Assembly: GCA_031409955.1 (NCBI GenBank)
Contig: JANNYF010000088.1
Location: forward strand, 1-64,000
Direction: 5' to 3'
Length of the DNA: 64,000 bases
Source of the DNA: JAFDVL01 sp031409955
Lineage (GTDB): Bacteria > Acidobacteriota > Blastocatellia > RBC074
The translations under genes were made by a program, and so were the position numbers. The notes under the pieces are model-generated. The model was not told the origin of the DNA. It ran no database searches and saw only the letters and a program-made list of their open reading frames with translations. This document shows, one piece after another, positions 27,718-36,601 of this stretch (position 1 is its first letter; each line of letters starts with the position of its first letter).

Positions 27718-28883
27718 ACAAACGACTTTTGTTTTATTGCCAGCCCGTTTTGGGCATCGGACACTACATCCGCAGCCGCGCCATCGTGCGTGCGTTGCGC
27801 GACTTTGACGTGTGTTTCGTGAACGGTGGCGAGATCGTGCGCGGCTTGGAAATGCCGCCGGAGGTTGAAGTCGTCAATTTGCCCGCGCTGAAATCCGACG
27901 CCGAATTTCAGCAATTGCAATTGAGTGAACCCGTGCAAAGTTTGGATGAAGTGAAAGCACAGCGGACGCAGCAACTCCTTGCCACGTATGATCGCATCAA
28001 GCCAGATGTCGTCGTGATTGAGTTGTTCCCATTTGGTCGGCGCAAGTTTGATTTTGAGTTATTGCCGCTGCTGAACGCGATTCAGCCATCAACCAAAGTT
28101 GTGTGCAGCCTGCGCGACATCCTCGTCAGCAAGCGCCAACAATCGCAGTTTGAGGAAGAAGCTTGTGCCTTGATGAATCGGTATTTTGATTTGCTGCTGA
28201 TTCATTCTGATCCAAACTTTCAGCGGTTGGACGAAACGTTTCCGCGTGTGAACGAGCTTACGTGCGAGGTGCGCTACACTGGATTTGTCGCAGGTACAGT
28301 ACCGCGAGCAGTAGCGAGCGTGTCTCAGGACGGCGAACAGTCACAGAATCCAAGCCAACTCGCTACTGCTCGCGGTACTGTACCTGCGATCCTCGTCAGC
28401 ATTGGCGGCGGTCGCGTCGGCCACGAATTGATTGAATGTGCGATTGCCGCGAGCGCCTTACTTGCAATACCGCACCACTTGCACATCGTGACGGGGCCGC
28501 ATTGCCCGAACGAAACATTCGCGCAATTGCAGCAACGCATTGCAGCGCAACCCACCATCACCATTGAACGCTTCACGCCTGATTTTCCATCTCTGCTGCA
28601 ACAAACAGATTTGTCCATCAGCATGGCGGGCTACAATACGTGTATGGATATTTTGTCCGCAGGTGTGCGCGCGATTCTGTATCCATTTACAGGCAACAAC
28701 AATCAGGAACAGACGATCCGCGCCCGCAAGCTGGAACAACTCGGTCGCGTGCGGCTCATCCAACAACTCAATCCTGAGCGATTGGCAGAAGCAATCACGC
28801 AAAGCCGACAAACACCTGTGCCGACGATCACACTGGATATGAACGGCGCAGCAGAAACCGCACGCATTTTGGCAGCATTATGA
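27714..28883 (+). CDS. Glycosyltransferase, COG4671-like, with palindrome-encoded linker
   Basis: 389 residues, related to the product at 25139-26329 (FYCQPVLGIGHYIRSRAIVRAL at the start; SIGGGRVGHELIECA and SMAGYNTCMDILSAG in the donor part). Residues 192-226, at the junction of the two Rossmann domains, are encoded by a 102-bp element with perfect 31-bp arms (28288-28389); 102 bp is 34 codons, so the frame is kept. The insertion lies in a linker and may be tolerated without loss of activity. It overlaps both neighbours by 4 bp. Confidence 0.85.
   Translation: MNKRLLFYCQPVLGIGHYIRSRAIVRALRDFDVCFVNGGEIVRGLEMPPEVEVVNLPALKSDAEFQQLQLSEPVQSLDEVKAQRTQQLLATYDRIKPDVVVIELFPFGRRKFDFELLPLLNAIQPSTKVVCSLRDILVSKRQQSQFEEEACALMNRYFDLLLIHSDPNFQRLDETFPRVNELTCEVRYTGFVAGTVPRAVASVSQDGEQSQNPSQLATARGTVPAILVSIGGGRVGHELIECAIAASALLAIPHHLHIVTGPHCPNETFAQLQQRIAAQPTITIERFTPDFPSLLQQTDLSISMAGYNTCMDILSAGVRAILYPFTGNNNQEQTIRARKLEQLGRVRLIQQLNPERLAEAITQSRQTPVPTITLDMNGAAETARILAAL
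28288..28389. repeat. 102-bp palindromic element in frame inside a glycosyltransferase gene
   Basis: The left arm (28288-28318) starts TCGCAGGTACAGTACCGCGA and the right arm (28359-28389) is its exact reverse complement over 31 bp. The 40-nt centre is unrelated. Pieces of the same family (GGTACAGTAC, GCGGTAGCGA) occur at 48985 and 47800. Confidence 0.93.
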
Positions 28884-29605
28884 ATTGGCTCGAATTTCGA
28901 CAAAGCCTGGCGGCAAGTAACCCCGTGAACGTGTTTTTCCGCGACGATGACGTGGACGAAGACGAAGCAACCTTGCACTGTTTGCTGGATATTTTTGCGC
29001 AGAGAAATGTCCCTGTAATTTTAGGCGTGATTCCAGCGACACTGACTGAAGCGGGCATCAAGATTCTCGCGCAGAATTCAGCTTCCATCGAAATCGTGCA
29101 ACATGGCTGGCAACACGTGAATCACGAATTGACCGGCAAGAAATGTGAATTCGGCAACAGTCGCGGCTTTGCGGAACAATTGGACGACATCGCGCGCGGA
29201 CAAGCACGGATGAATGAAGCCTTTGGTGACAATTGGTTTCCGGCGTTCATTCCGCCCTGGAATCGCTGCACCGCACAAACGTATCAAGCCTTAGACCAAC
29301 TCGGCTTTCGCGTGCTTTCGCAATTGCGCAGCGACGCGCCGCCGATCACAGGCTTTTCATTTCAGGAAATTTCCGTCACGCTGGATTTGTATCGCTGGAA
29401 AGGTGGTGCAACATTGAAGCCGCAAGAAGAGATTTTGCAAACACTCGCGCAGCAGTGTGCGCAACCGCAGTCCATCGGCATTATGTTGCATCACAAGGTT
29501 ATGGATGACGAAGCGTTTTTCTTTCTGGAACAGTTGCTTGATGAATTAAGACAATGGCCGACAGTTCGGTTTCACACGTTTCAGAGTTTGCTGAAAGCGA
29601 AATGA
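28880..29605 (+). CDS. Polysaccharide deacetylase family protein
   Basis: 241 residues, NodB/DUF2334-like fold. Metal-binding and catalytic residues are visible as FRDDDV near the N-terminus, QHGWQHVNH (the H-x3-H pair), PPWNR and IMLHHKVMD. It should remove an acetyl or similar group from a sugar. It overlaps the preceding and following genes by 4 bp, so it belongs to the same glycan pathway. No signal peptide, so it acts in the cytoplasm before export. Confidence 0.85.
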   Translation: MNWLEFRQSLAASNPVNVFFRDDDVDEDEATLHCLLDIFAQRNVPVILGVIPATLTEAGIKILAQNSASIEIVQHGWQHVNHELTGKKCEFGNSRGFAEQLDDIARGQARMNEAFGDNWFPAFIPPWNRCTAQTYQALDQLGFRVLSQLRSDAPPITGFSFQEISVTLDLYRWKGGATLKPQEEILQTLAQQCAQPQSIGIMLHHKVMDDEAFFFLEQLLDELRQWPTVRFHTFQSLLKAK

Positions 29606-31401
29606 AAAAACAGCAACGAGCAGATTTTCAGGCCATCATCAAAGGCCATCTCTGGCGGGAACGGCGCAGTATTGTGCTGTCGCTGCTCAGTATGCTTGTG
29701 CTGACTTTGCTGGAGCTACTTTCGCCCTGGCCGTTGAAAATCATCTTTGATTATGTGTTACTCGACAAAGCATTGCCGCCCAATCTGATGTGGCTGAGCG
29801 GTTGGTTGGCGAGGGGCAAGATCACCGCTGTCGTACTGATTTCATTGGGGATTTTGCTGATCGCGGGCGGGCGCGGCATCTTTTCGTATTTTCAGGATTT
29901 TCTGTTTTCGCGCATCGGCTATCGCTTGGTGTACACGCTGCGCCGCGAAGTGTTTGCGCATTTGCAGCAGCTTTCACTCAGCTATTACAGCCGCGCACGC
30001 ACGGGCGAATTGCTGACGAAAGTGACCAGCGAAACCGAAGTCTTCAAAGACGTGTTTGTCGAATCGGTGCTGAATTCGGTGGCGCAGGCGCTGACAATCA
30101 TTGGCATGTTTACCGTGTTGTTGTGGCTCAACTGGCGGCTGAGTTTGATCGCGCTGGCAACGCTGCCGATTCTGTTTTTTGCGCTGGCGTACATTTATCA
30201 AAAGATCAAAGTCTCAGCCCGCAAGCAACGCGAACGCGAAGGATTGATCGCCGCCCGCGTCAGTGAAGTGCTGTCGTCCGTCACGCTCGTCAAAGCCTTC
30301 GGACGCGAAAAATATGAGCAGGAACGCTTCGACGAGGAAAGCTCCTTGACGTTGGAAGAAGGCATCCGCACCGAACGAATGGCAGCGGCAGCGACGCGCA
30401 CAGTCGAACTCATCAAAGCATTTGGTTTGTGGGCAACGGTTTTATTTGGCGCGTTGCTGGTGCTGAAAAATCGAATGACGCCGGGCGATGTGTTGGTATT
30501 CACGGCCTATCTGAACGATATGTACAAACCGCTGCGCAACCTCGCCAAGATTTCGACGCGGCTTTCACGCGCGGCGGTCAGCCAACAACGCATCGCCGAA
30601 ATTCTCGACACGGAACCCGAAACCTGGGACAGCGAATCCGCCGTTGTCGCCGCACAACTCAAAGGCGAAATTGTGTTCGACCGCGTCTCATTTGAATATG
30701 GCGAAGGCAAAGCCGTGCTGAATGAGGTGTCGTTCAAAATTGCGCCGGGACAACGCGTGGCATTGGTCGGTACATCGGGTTCGGGCAAATCAACCATTGC
30801 GAATTTGATACTGCGCTTCTATCACGCGAAGTCGGGCGCGATTACGATTGATGGCGTGAATATTGAACGGTATCAGCGCGAAATGCTGCGCCGCGAAATC
30901 GGGATCGTGATTCAGGACTCGTTGCTATTCGGCGCTTCGATCCGCGAAAACCTCGCCTATGGCAAGCCCGATGCAACAACGGCAGAAATCGAAACCGCCG
31001 CGCGTCAGGCCTACGCGCACGATTTTATTGTTGAGTTGCCGCACGGCTACGACACGATCATCGGCGAACGCGGTTCGACGTTATCAGGAGGCCAGCGGCA
31101 ACGGCTTTGCTTAGCGCGCGCCATCATCAAGCATCCTTCGATCTTGATTCTGGATGAGCCGACTTCGGCAGTTGACCCCGAATCCGCCGCGCTCATTCAC
31201 GAAGCGGTGGATCGGCTGCGCGAAGGCAAAACAACGCTGGTCATCGCGCATCATTTTTCTGATTTGGAGAGCTACGATCAGATTTTGGTGTTGCGCAATG
31301 GGCGCGTGGTGGAGCAAGGCGCACACGACGAATTGCTGCAACGAAAAGGCGAGTATTACCAAATGTTCTGGCAAGACCGATTGCGGGCTACGCCAGCGTA
31401 A
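29602..31401 (+). CDS. ABC transporter, fused permease and ATPase (MsbA-like exporter)
   Basis: 599 residues from the ATG at 29602, which overlaps the preceding stop (ATGA). Six membrane helices (about 20-310) are followed by the nucleotide-binding domain with Walker A GTSGSGKST, Q-loop, signature LSGGQRQR, Walker B ILILDEPTSA and the H-loop in VIAHH. Half-transporters of this kind dimerise and export lipids, lipid-linked sugars or peptides. Its place after three transferases and a deacetylase suggests it flips or exports their glycolipid product. Confidence 0.93.
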   Translation: MKKQQRADFQAIIKGHLWRERRSIVLSLLSMLVLTLLELLSPWPLKIIFDYVLLDKALPPNLMWLSGWLARGKITAVVLISLGILLIAGGRGIFSYFQDFLFSRIGYRLVYTLRREVFAHLQQLSLSYYSRARTGELLTKVTSETEVFKDVFVESVLNSVAQALTIIGMFTVLLWLNWRLSLIALATLPILFFALAYIYQKIKVSARKQREREGLIAARVSEVLSSVTLVKAFGREKYEQERFDEESSLTLEEGIRTERMAAAATRTVELIKAFGLWATVLFGALLVLKNRMTPGDVLVFTAYLNDMYKPLRNLAKISTRLSRAAVSQQRIAEILDTEPETWDSESAVVAAQLKGEIVFDRVSFEYGEGKAVLNEVSFKIAPGQRVALVGTSGSGKSTIANLILRFYHAKSGAITIDGVNIERYQREMLRREIGIVIQDSLLFGASIRENLAYGKPDATTAEIETAARQAYAHDFIVELPHGYDTIIGERGSTLSGGQRQRLCLARAIIKHPSILILDEPTSAVDPESAALIHEAVDRLREGKTTLVIAHHFSDLESYDQILVLRNGRVVEQGAHDELLQRKGEYYQMFWQDRLRATPA

Positions 31402-31418
31402 AAGGGAATTTTTGATTC

Positions 31419-32384
31419 ATGAGTTTTGATACGATTCTTGTCACCGGAGGAGCAGGGTTTATCGGCAGCCACCTGGTTGATCGCTTGCTGGCGACAACCA
31501 CTTCGCGCGTCGTTGTGCTGGATAGCTTCAGCGATTTTTATGCGCCTGAAATCAAACGCGCGAACGTGCGCCCGCATCTGAAAAATCCGCGTTACAAATT
31601 GATTCAAGCCGACATCCGCAACTTCGACCCATTGCGCGAAATCTTTGCCACAACCGCGTTCGATGCCATTGTGCATTTAGCGGCTTGCACAGGCGTGCGG
31701 CCTTCGCTCGAACAAGCCAGAGATTACGAACAAACCAATGTCACCGGAACCCTACATTTGTTGGAGCTGGCGCGCGAATTCAAGATCAGGAAATTCGTCT
31801 TTGGCTCTTCGAGTTCGATTTATGGCGCAAATCCGAACGCGCCGTTTCAGGAAGAGTTTTTGCCAATGCCGATTTCACCGTATGCCGCGACCAAAGCGGC
31901 GGGCGAAATGCTGGCGTACACCTACAGCCACCTTTATCAAATCCAAACCGTGTGCCTGCGCTTTTTCACCGTCTACGGCCCGCGTCAACGCCCCGACTTA
32001 GCGATTCACAAATTCGCGCGCTTGATGACGGAAGGCCAACCGATTCCACTGTATGGCGACGGCACAACGGAGCGCGATTACACGTATGTCAGCGACATCG
32101 TGAACGGCATTGTGGCGGCGTTGGAATACGACCAGACACCGTTTGAGGCGATCAATTTAGGCTGCTCGGAAATGGTGCCGCTGAAGCGTGTGGTTGCACT
32201 CCTGGAAACATCTCTTGGCGTTACCGCCAATATTAACAGGCTTCCGATGCACCCTGGCGATTTGGAACGCACGCATGCAGATATTCAGAAAGCCGCGCGC
32301 CTTTTGCAGTATGCTCCGACAACGACGATTGAAACGGGGATTCAGAAGTTTGTGGAGTGGTTTACTAACCGGGAGTCGGTATAA
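31419..32384 (+). CDS. NAD-dependent epimerase/dehydratase, UDP-glucuronate 4-epimerase-like
   Basis: 321 residues, short-chain dehydrogenase fold. NAD-binding GGAGFIGSHL is at residues 9-18; the catalytic YAATK supplies the Tyr-x3-Lys pair; FFTVYGPRQRPDLAI and DYTYVSDIV are typical of UDP-glucuronate or UDP-glucose 4-epimerases. It would supply an epimerised nucleotide sugar to the transferases upstream. It follows the exporter by 17 bp and closes the glycan operon. Confidence 0.9.
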   Translation: MSFDTILVTGGAGFIGSHLVDRLLATTTSRVVVLDSFSDFYAPEIKRANVRPHLKNPRYKLIQADIRNFDPLREIFATTAFDAIVHLAACTGVRPSLEQARDYEQTNVTGTLHLLELAREFKIRKFVFGSSSSIYGANPNAPFQEEFLPMPISPYAATKAAGEMLAYTYSHLYQIQTVCLRFFTVYGPRQRPDLAIHKFARLMTEGQPIPLYGDGTTERDYTYVSDIVNGIVAALEYDQTPFEAINLGCSEMVPLKRVVALLETSLGVTANINRLPMHPGDLERTHADIQKAARLLQYAPTTTIETGIQKFVEWFTNRESV

Positions 32385-32408
32385 TCGTGGGCGAAAGGAA
32401 ATTTTGTT

Positions 32409-33029
32409 ATGCGAAAAAAGAGAAGAAATTTTTCCAGCTTTGATTTGGCAGAAGCATTTAAGGAACTGGGGCTAGTGAAACTCATTGAATGGAATCTGGA
32501 GATTGAACCTATATCTCCAGGCGATTTTTATCACGAACGCATGCGACGCTTGAAAGAACATTTCGATGTGGCGACTTCCGAGCGAGCGAAAGAGCTGTTG
32601 ATTGATGCCATTTGTGATGAAGCGCTGGTCAATCATTCACAACTCAAAATGTGGAAAGCGGCTCTCATTCAAAGCGAGGATTTGACGGGGATGGCGGATT
32701 ATGTGGCGGCTCCGAAGCGGCGCTATCTTGACACCCCATTGCTCTGTGTCGTTGAGGCCAAGAAAGATGATTTTGAGCAAGGCTTGGCGCAGTGCTTAGT
32801 AGAGATGAAAGCGTGCCAGGAGAGTAATGCAAACGTCGGGAACAAAATTGAGATTTACGGCATTGTCACTAACGGCGATGGGTGGAAGTTCTACAAGCTC
32901 TCGACTGAAGAACAAGTGTATGAGACAGGTCTTTACACTATGTTGGAGATTGAAAAGCTACTCGGTGCGCTGAGCTTCATCTTTGCTTCCTGTGCACAAA
33001 ATATCAAAACATTTGCGCAAGCGGCGTAA
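32409..33029 (+). CDS. PD-(D/E)XK-like protein, probable nuclease partner of HerA
   Basis: 206 residues. The core ADYVAAPKRRYLDTPLLCVVEAKKDD followed by a glutamine-containing helix (FEQGLAQCLVEMKACQ) and YGIVTNGDGWKFYKL resembles the restriction-endonuclease fold of type I enzyme R-subunit N-termini: Asp, then Glu-x-Lys, then Gln. That makes a metal-dependent nuclease likely, though activity is inferred. It is 8 bp upstream of a HerA-like ATPase gene, an arrangement common for defence or DNA-processing pairs. It looks AT-richer than its neighbours. It has AAAGGA 10 nt before the start. Confidence 0.7.
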   Translation: MRKKRRNFSSFDLAEAFKELGLVKLIEWNLEIEPISPGDFYHERMRRLKEHFDVATSERAKELLIDAICDEALVNHSQLKMWKAALIQSEDLTGMADYVAAPKRRYLDTPLLCVVEAKKDDFEQGLAQCLVEMKACQESNANVGNKIEIYGIVTNGDGWKFYKLSTEEQVYETGLYTMLEIEKLLGALSFIFASCAQNIKTFAQAA

Positions 33030-33037
33030 CTGAACTT

Positions 33038-34714
33038 ATGCAAAAAACACTCATCGGCACAGTCAAAGGCCCCGGCGAGTTCCCCCATCAATACACGTTT
33101 ATCACCAGTGATAACAAACGCACGCGTATTGGCGAATTTGTGTACTACATCGCAGACACGGGCGAGGCGCAGGGCAAACTCAACATCGTTGGCACGATCA
33201 CCGAACGAAGTTTAGTCCGCAGTTTGCCCGACAGCTTTTTATCCGATCCGAACACGCCGCCGTCATTGGTGGCGAGCTTGATTGGCTTGCCGGATGCGGA
33301 TGTTGAGTTGTATGAAATCACTGTCGAAGCGATTGGGTATTTCAACGAAGGAATGAGCGGCTTTATCAATCCGCGCATTCCGCCGATGCCGGGACAAGGC
33401 GTGTACATTGCTTCTAACGAAATGTTATCGCGGATGTTGTCGCCCAAACAGAAGGGGCAAAACGGCGGCGCGCATATCGGCTCGCTGCTGACCCGCAAGC
33501 GCGACGAAGTGCCGATTGTGCTGTCGGTCAAAGATGTCGTCTCAACGCATTTGGCAGTATTGGCGAGTACGGGCGCAGGCAAAAGTTACACGGCGAGCGT
33601 GCTGATCGAAGAGTTGATGATGCCGCACAATCGCGCGGCGGTGTTGATTGTTGATCCGCACGGCGAATATCACACGCTGACCGAATTGCACAAACACCCT
33701 GCTTTTAAAGGCTCGGACGGCTATGCGCCCGAAGTCAAAATCTTCACGCCCGACAAAATTAAAGTCCGCATCTCAACGCTGACCGAAGCTGACATCAACT
33801 ACCTCTTGCCGGAAACTACGGAGAAAATGAAGACCTTTCTTAGTCAGGCTTTTATTGCGCTTATCAACAGCAAACACGGCGCAAGTGGGCATTGGGGGTT
33901 TCAGGATTTGCTGACGGAAGTGATGGCGCTGAAATATGGAGACGAGAAATCCGGCGGAGGAAATACCAGCACTATTGACGGACTTGAATGGCGATTAAAA
34001 CGCCGCTTTGAGCAAAGCCGGACTTTTTCCGACCACGAACATATCGAGCTAGAACAGATGTTTCGTCCCGGTCAATGCACGGTGTTACAGCTTTCCGACA
34101 TCGAAGAAACGGAACAGCAAGTCATCGTTGGCACGCTGCTCCGCCGCCTCAACAAAGCGCGCGTAGCAACGGTGCGTGGACAGGCGAATGTAGGCGATGA
34201 AAGCTATTTGCCATATCCGGTATTTGTGTTGCTGGAAGAATCGCATCGCTACGCGCCCGCTGGCACGCAAGTCGTTTCGACCAATATTCTCAAAACAATT
34301 TTGTCCGAAGGCCGCAAATTCGGCGTTGGCATCGGCTTGATTACACAACGTCCCGGCAAGCTGGATCAAGACGTATTGTCGCAATGCATGACGCAATTCA
34401 TTATGCGCATCGTCAATCCAATAGATCAGCAAACGATTGCTTCGTCGGTCGAAGGCGCGGGGCGACGATTGTTGGAGGAATTGCCTGCGTTGACCAAAGG
34501 CCAAGTGATTGTTTCGGGCGTAGCGATCAACACGCCCGTGCTGGCGCAAGTGCGACCGCGCATTACGCGACACGGTGGCGAAACCATTGACGCGCCCGCT
34601 GAGTGGGAAAAGTATTTCGCCAAGAGTACCAAAGCTTCCCGCGAACGCGATGAAGCGAAGCTGGTGAAACCGAAACCGAAAGACACGTACACGAAAGAGG
34701 GATGGGATTTGTAG
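33038..34714 (+). CDS. HerA-like ATPase
   Basis: 558 residues. An N-terminal HAS-type beta barrel (about 1-150) precedes a RecA/FtsK-like ATPase: Walker A STGAGKSYT, Walker B AVLIVDPHGEY, a second acidic motif FVLLEESHRYAP and the sensor segment ITQRPGKLDQDVLSQC with a NPIDQQ arginine region. HerA proteins form hexamers that move DNA and pair with nucleases such as NurA or with SIR2/DUF4297 effectors. Here the neighbour is a PD-(D/E)XK-like protein, so the two may form an anti-phage or repair complex. A toxin-antitoxin pair follows. Confidence 0.9.
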   Translation: MQKTLIGTVKGPGEFPHQYTFITSDNKRTRIGEFVYYIADTGEAQGKLNIVGTITERSLVRSLPDSFLSDPNTPPSLVASLIGLPDADVELYEITVEAIGYFNEGMSGFINPRIPPMPGQGVYIASNEMLSRMLSPKQKGQNGGAHIGSLLTRKRDEVPIVLSVKDVVSTHLAVLASTGAGKSYTASVLIEELMMPHNRAAVLIVDPHGEYHTLTELHKHPAFKGSDGYAPEVKIFTPDKIKVRISTLTEADINYLLPETTEKMKTFLSQAFIALINSKHGASGHWGFQDLLTEVMALKYGDEKSGGGNTSTIDGLEWRLKRRFEQSRTFSDHEHIELEQMFRPGQCTVLQLSDIEETEQQVIVGTLLRRLNKARVATVRGQANVGDESYLPYPVFVLLEESHRYAPAGTQVVSTNILKTILSEGRKFGVGIGLITQRPGKLDQDVLSQCMTQFIMRIVNPIDQQTIASSVEGAGRRLLEELPALTKGQVIVSGVAINTPVLAQVRPRITRHGGETIDAPAEWEKYFAKSTKASRERDEAKLVKPKPKDTYTKEGWDL

Positions 34715-34741
34715 GCGCGTCCCGTAAAATTATAGAATCAG

Positions 34742-34770
34742 CTTACAGGCTGTAGCTATAATCCTTACAG
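34742..34770 (+). promoter_or_regulatory. hicBA promoter with operator-like half sites
   Basis: TATAAT at 34757-34762 is a good -10 box; no clear -35 box is seen at 17 bp. Half sites CTTACAG (34742-34748 and 34764-34770) and the inverted CTGTAG (34750-34755) flank it. HicB antitoxins repress their own promoters, so these may be its operator; this is an inference. Confidence 0.5.
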
Positions 34771-34794
34771 TCTTGATTCGTTGGAGGCACAAAC

Positions 34795-35013
34795 ATGGAG
34801 CTAACTGCAATTTACATACGAGTTTCTGAAGGGGTCATTGGGTTCGTGGAAGAAGTACCCGGCGCGAATACGCAAGCAGACACGTTGGAAGAAGCGCGTG
34901 CCAACTTACAAGAAGCGGTCACGATGGTGCTGGAAGCGAATCGCCAACTGGCCGAAGAATCCTTCCAAGGACAATCTGTCATTCGTGAATCTCTTCTTCT
35001 CTCCGCCGCATGA
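34795..35013 (+). CDS. hicB: HicB family antitoxin
   Basis: 72 residues. The partial RNase H-like fold of HicB is visible: IYIRVSEGVIGFVEEVPGANTQADTLEEARANLQEAV. It neutralises HicA and normally represses the operon. It precedes hicA with a 4-bp overlap. It has GGAGG in the leader. Order B-A is the less common one, but well known. Confidence 0.92.
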   Translation: MELTAIYIRVSEGVIGFVEEVPGANTQADTLEEARANLQEAVTMVLEANRQLAEESFQGQSVIRESLLLSAA

Positions 35014-35195
35014 AACGAAATGAGTTGATCCGCCATTTAGAACGGCATGGTTGTGAATTACTGCGTGAAGGCGGGAATCATTCAATCTATGTCAACCGTG
35101 CAGCCGGGCGCAGTTCGGCTGTCCCGCGCCATCGTGAGATCAACGACTTTTTAGCGCGTAAGATTTGCCGCGACTTAATGATTCCTGAGCCATAG
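35010..35195 (+). CDS. hicA: HicA family mRNA interferase toxin
   Basis: 61 residues, dsRBD-like fold. LIRHLERHGCELLREGGNHSIY contains the catalytic His in GGNHS; VPRHREINDFLARKICRDL completes the family. HicA cleaves mRNA and stops growth until bound by HicB. It overlaps hicB by 4 bp (ATGA). It sits beside the HerA pair, which supports a defence-rich segment. Confidence 0.93.
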   Translation: MKRNELIRHLERHGCELLREGGNHSIYVNRAAGRSSAVPRHREINDFLARKICRDLMIPEP

Positions 35196-35208
35196 AAAAG
35201 AGACCTGT

Positions 35209-35967
35209 ATGAAATGTTGGAAGTTGACGCTCGAATACGACGGCACGAAGTATCACGGCTGGCAGGAACAAGCCGTTGCCAAGACGATTCAGGGCGAGTT
35301 GAGAAAAGCCGCCGAAGATTTTTTTGGCGCACGTGTTGAGTTAGGCGGAGCGGGGCGCACCGACGCGGGCGTTCACGCGTTGGCCCAGGTCGCACATTTG
35401 AAGCTGCGGCAAAACCCACGCCAGACGTATCGGCCCAAGGATATTTATTTTGGCTTGAATGACCGCTTGCCAGCCGATATTTGCATGCTGAATGTGGAGG
35501 ACGCGCATCCGAACTTTCACGCGCGGCACGATGCGATGGCGCGGTCGTACCTCTATCAAATCTCGACGCGCAAGACGGCGTTTGCCAAGAAACGGGTGTG
35601 GTGGGTGAAGGACAATTTGGATGTCGCCGCGATGGCAAAAGCTACAAAATTATTGATCGGTCGTCACGATTTCGCAGCATTCAGCAAACAAGATGCAACG
35701 CGCCCGGACGAATCCACGATTGTTGTTGTGCAGGCCGCCGAGATTACAATGGACGACCATTTGATTTTGTTTCGGATCACGGCGTCGCATTTTTTGTGGA
35801 ATATGGTACGGCGTATCGTGGGCGCGTTGGTAGAAGTGGGCAGGCACAAATTAACGGACAAAGAATTTGCCGCCCAGTTGCACAATGAGTCACGAGAAAC
35901 TATTGCTTGGACAGCGCCGCCCTCAGGATTGTTTCTGGAACGAATCGCTTATCTAGCGCCGCGCTGA
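35209..35967 (+). CDS. truA: tRNA pseudouridine synthase A
   Basis: 252 residues. TruA converts U38-U40 of tRNA anticodon arms to pseudouridine. The catalytic Asp52 lies in GRTDAGVHA; YDGTKYHGWQ, RSYLYQI and NMVRRIVG are also diagnostic. Length fits the family. It begins 13 bp after hicA, so it may be transcribed from the same mRNA, although the function is unrelated. Confidence 0.96.
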   Translation: MKCWKLTLEYDGTKYHGWQEQAVAKTIQGELRKAAEDFFGARVELGGAGRTDAGVHALAQVAHLKLRQNPRQTYRPKDIYFGLNDRLPADICMLNVEDAHPNFHARHDAMARSYLYQISTRKTAFAKKRVWWVKDNLDVAAMAKATKLLIGRHDFAAFSKQDATRPDESTIVVVQAAEITMDDHLILFRITASHFLWNMVRRIVGALVEVGRHKLTDKEFAAQLHNESRETIAWTAPPSGLFLERIAYLAPR

Positions 35968-35981
35968 GGTGAAGAAAATTG

Positions 35982-36011
35982 TTGACAAGAATCGGCAACG
36001 GGAAATAATGA
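35982..36011 (+). promoter_or_regulatory. Sigma-70-type promoter for the pilin gene
   Basis: TTGACA at 35982-35987 and TAATGA at 36006-36011, spacing 18 bp. It lies about 110 nt before the start codon, leaving a long leader that includes a GAGCC/GGCTC hairpin. Confidence 0.45.
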
Positions 36012-36121
36012 AGAGGATATTCTCTGTCGGCCCGCCGAGATTCACCCTGCAACACCCCGAAGAAAAGCCCTAACAACCCGAGCTAACAGAGCCATTCGGC
36101 TCCACAGCAGTAGGAGATCAC

Positions 36122-36601
36122 ATGCTTTTCTCAATGAAGAACCAACGTTCCATACGCGTATGTTCGCAAGCGGGCTTTTCTCTGATCGAATTGTTATTGG
36201 TCATCGCGATTATCGGCATTCTGGCCGCTGTCGCCTCGCCGCTCTTGCTGGATGCCCGCGTGTCTTCCCAGCGCGCCACCGCGATTTCCAATTTGCGGTT
36301 GATGTACACAGCAGAACATAACTATTTCATGCGAAATTCCCGCTACGCTACTTTATCTGAATTGAATGCCTTTCAGGGCGGCGGCTTGGGAACAATGGTT
36401 TCGGCAACCTCGCTAACCAGCAATGCGCACACCTATCAGATGGTTCCGCCCACTCCCAGCACGACCAGTTTGCAAACCAGTTTTACGATTGAATCCGACG
36501 GCTTCACCAGGGCTGGATCGCCCACAAAATATATGGTCGGGACAAATGGCACATTGGAGGAAGTGTTGCCTTCATCTCGGTATTTGGTGCGATTCAATTA
36601 A
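36122..36601 (+). CDS. Type IV pilin-like protein
   Basis: 159 residues. A prepilin leader ends at Gly18, and the processed N-terminus would be FSLIELLLVIAIIGILAAVA with Glu at position +5, as required for pilin or pseudopilin assembly. The C-terminal domain is short and lacks an obvious cysteine pair. It could be a minor pilin or a type II secretion pseudopilin. No assembly genes are nearby. AGGAG is 5 nt before the ATG. Confidence 0.88.
   Translation: MLFSMKNQRSIRVCSQAGFSLIELLLVIAIIGILAAVASPLLLDARVSSQRATAISNLRLMYTAEHNYFMRNSRYATLSELNAFQGGGLGTMVSATSLTSNAHTYQMVPPTPSTTSLQTSFTIESDGFTRAGSPTKYMVGTNGTLEEVLPSSRYLVRFN

Noticed and set aside
14606..32392. Identical 13-mer TATAATCGTGGGC at 14606 and 32380
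   Set aside because: A 13-base match between two sites is expected by chance in 64 kb, and the flanks differ.
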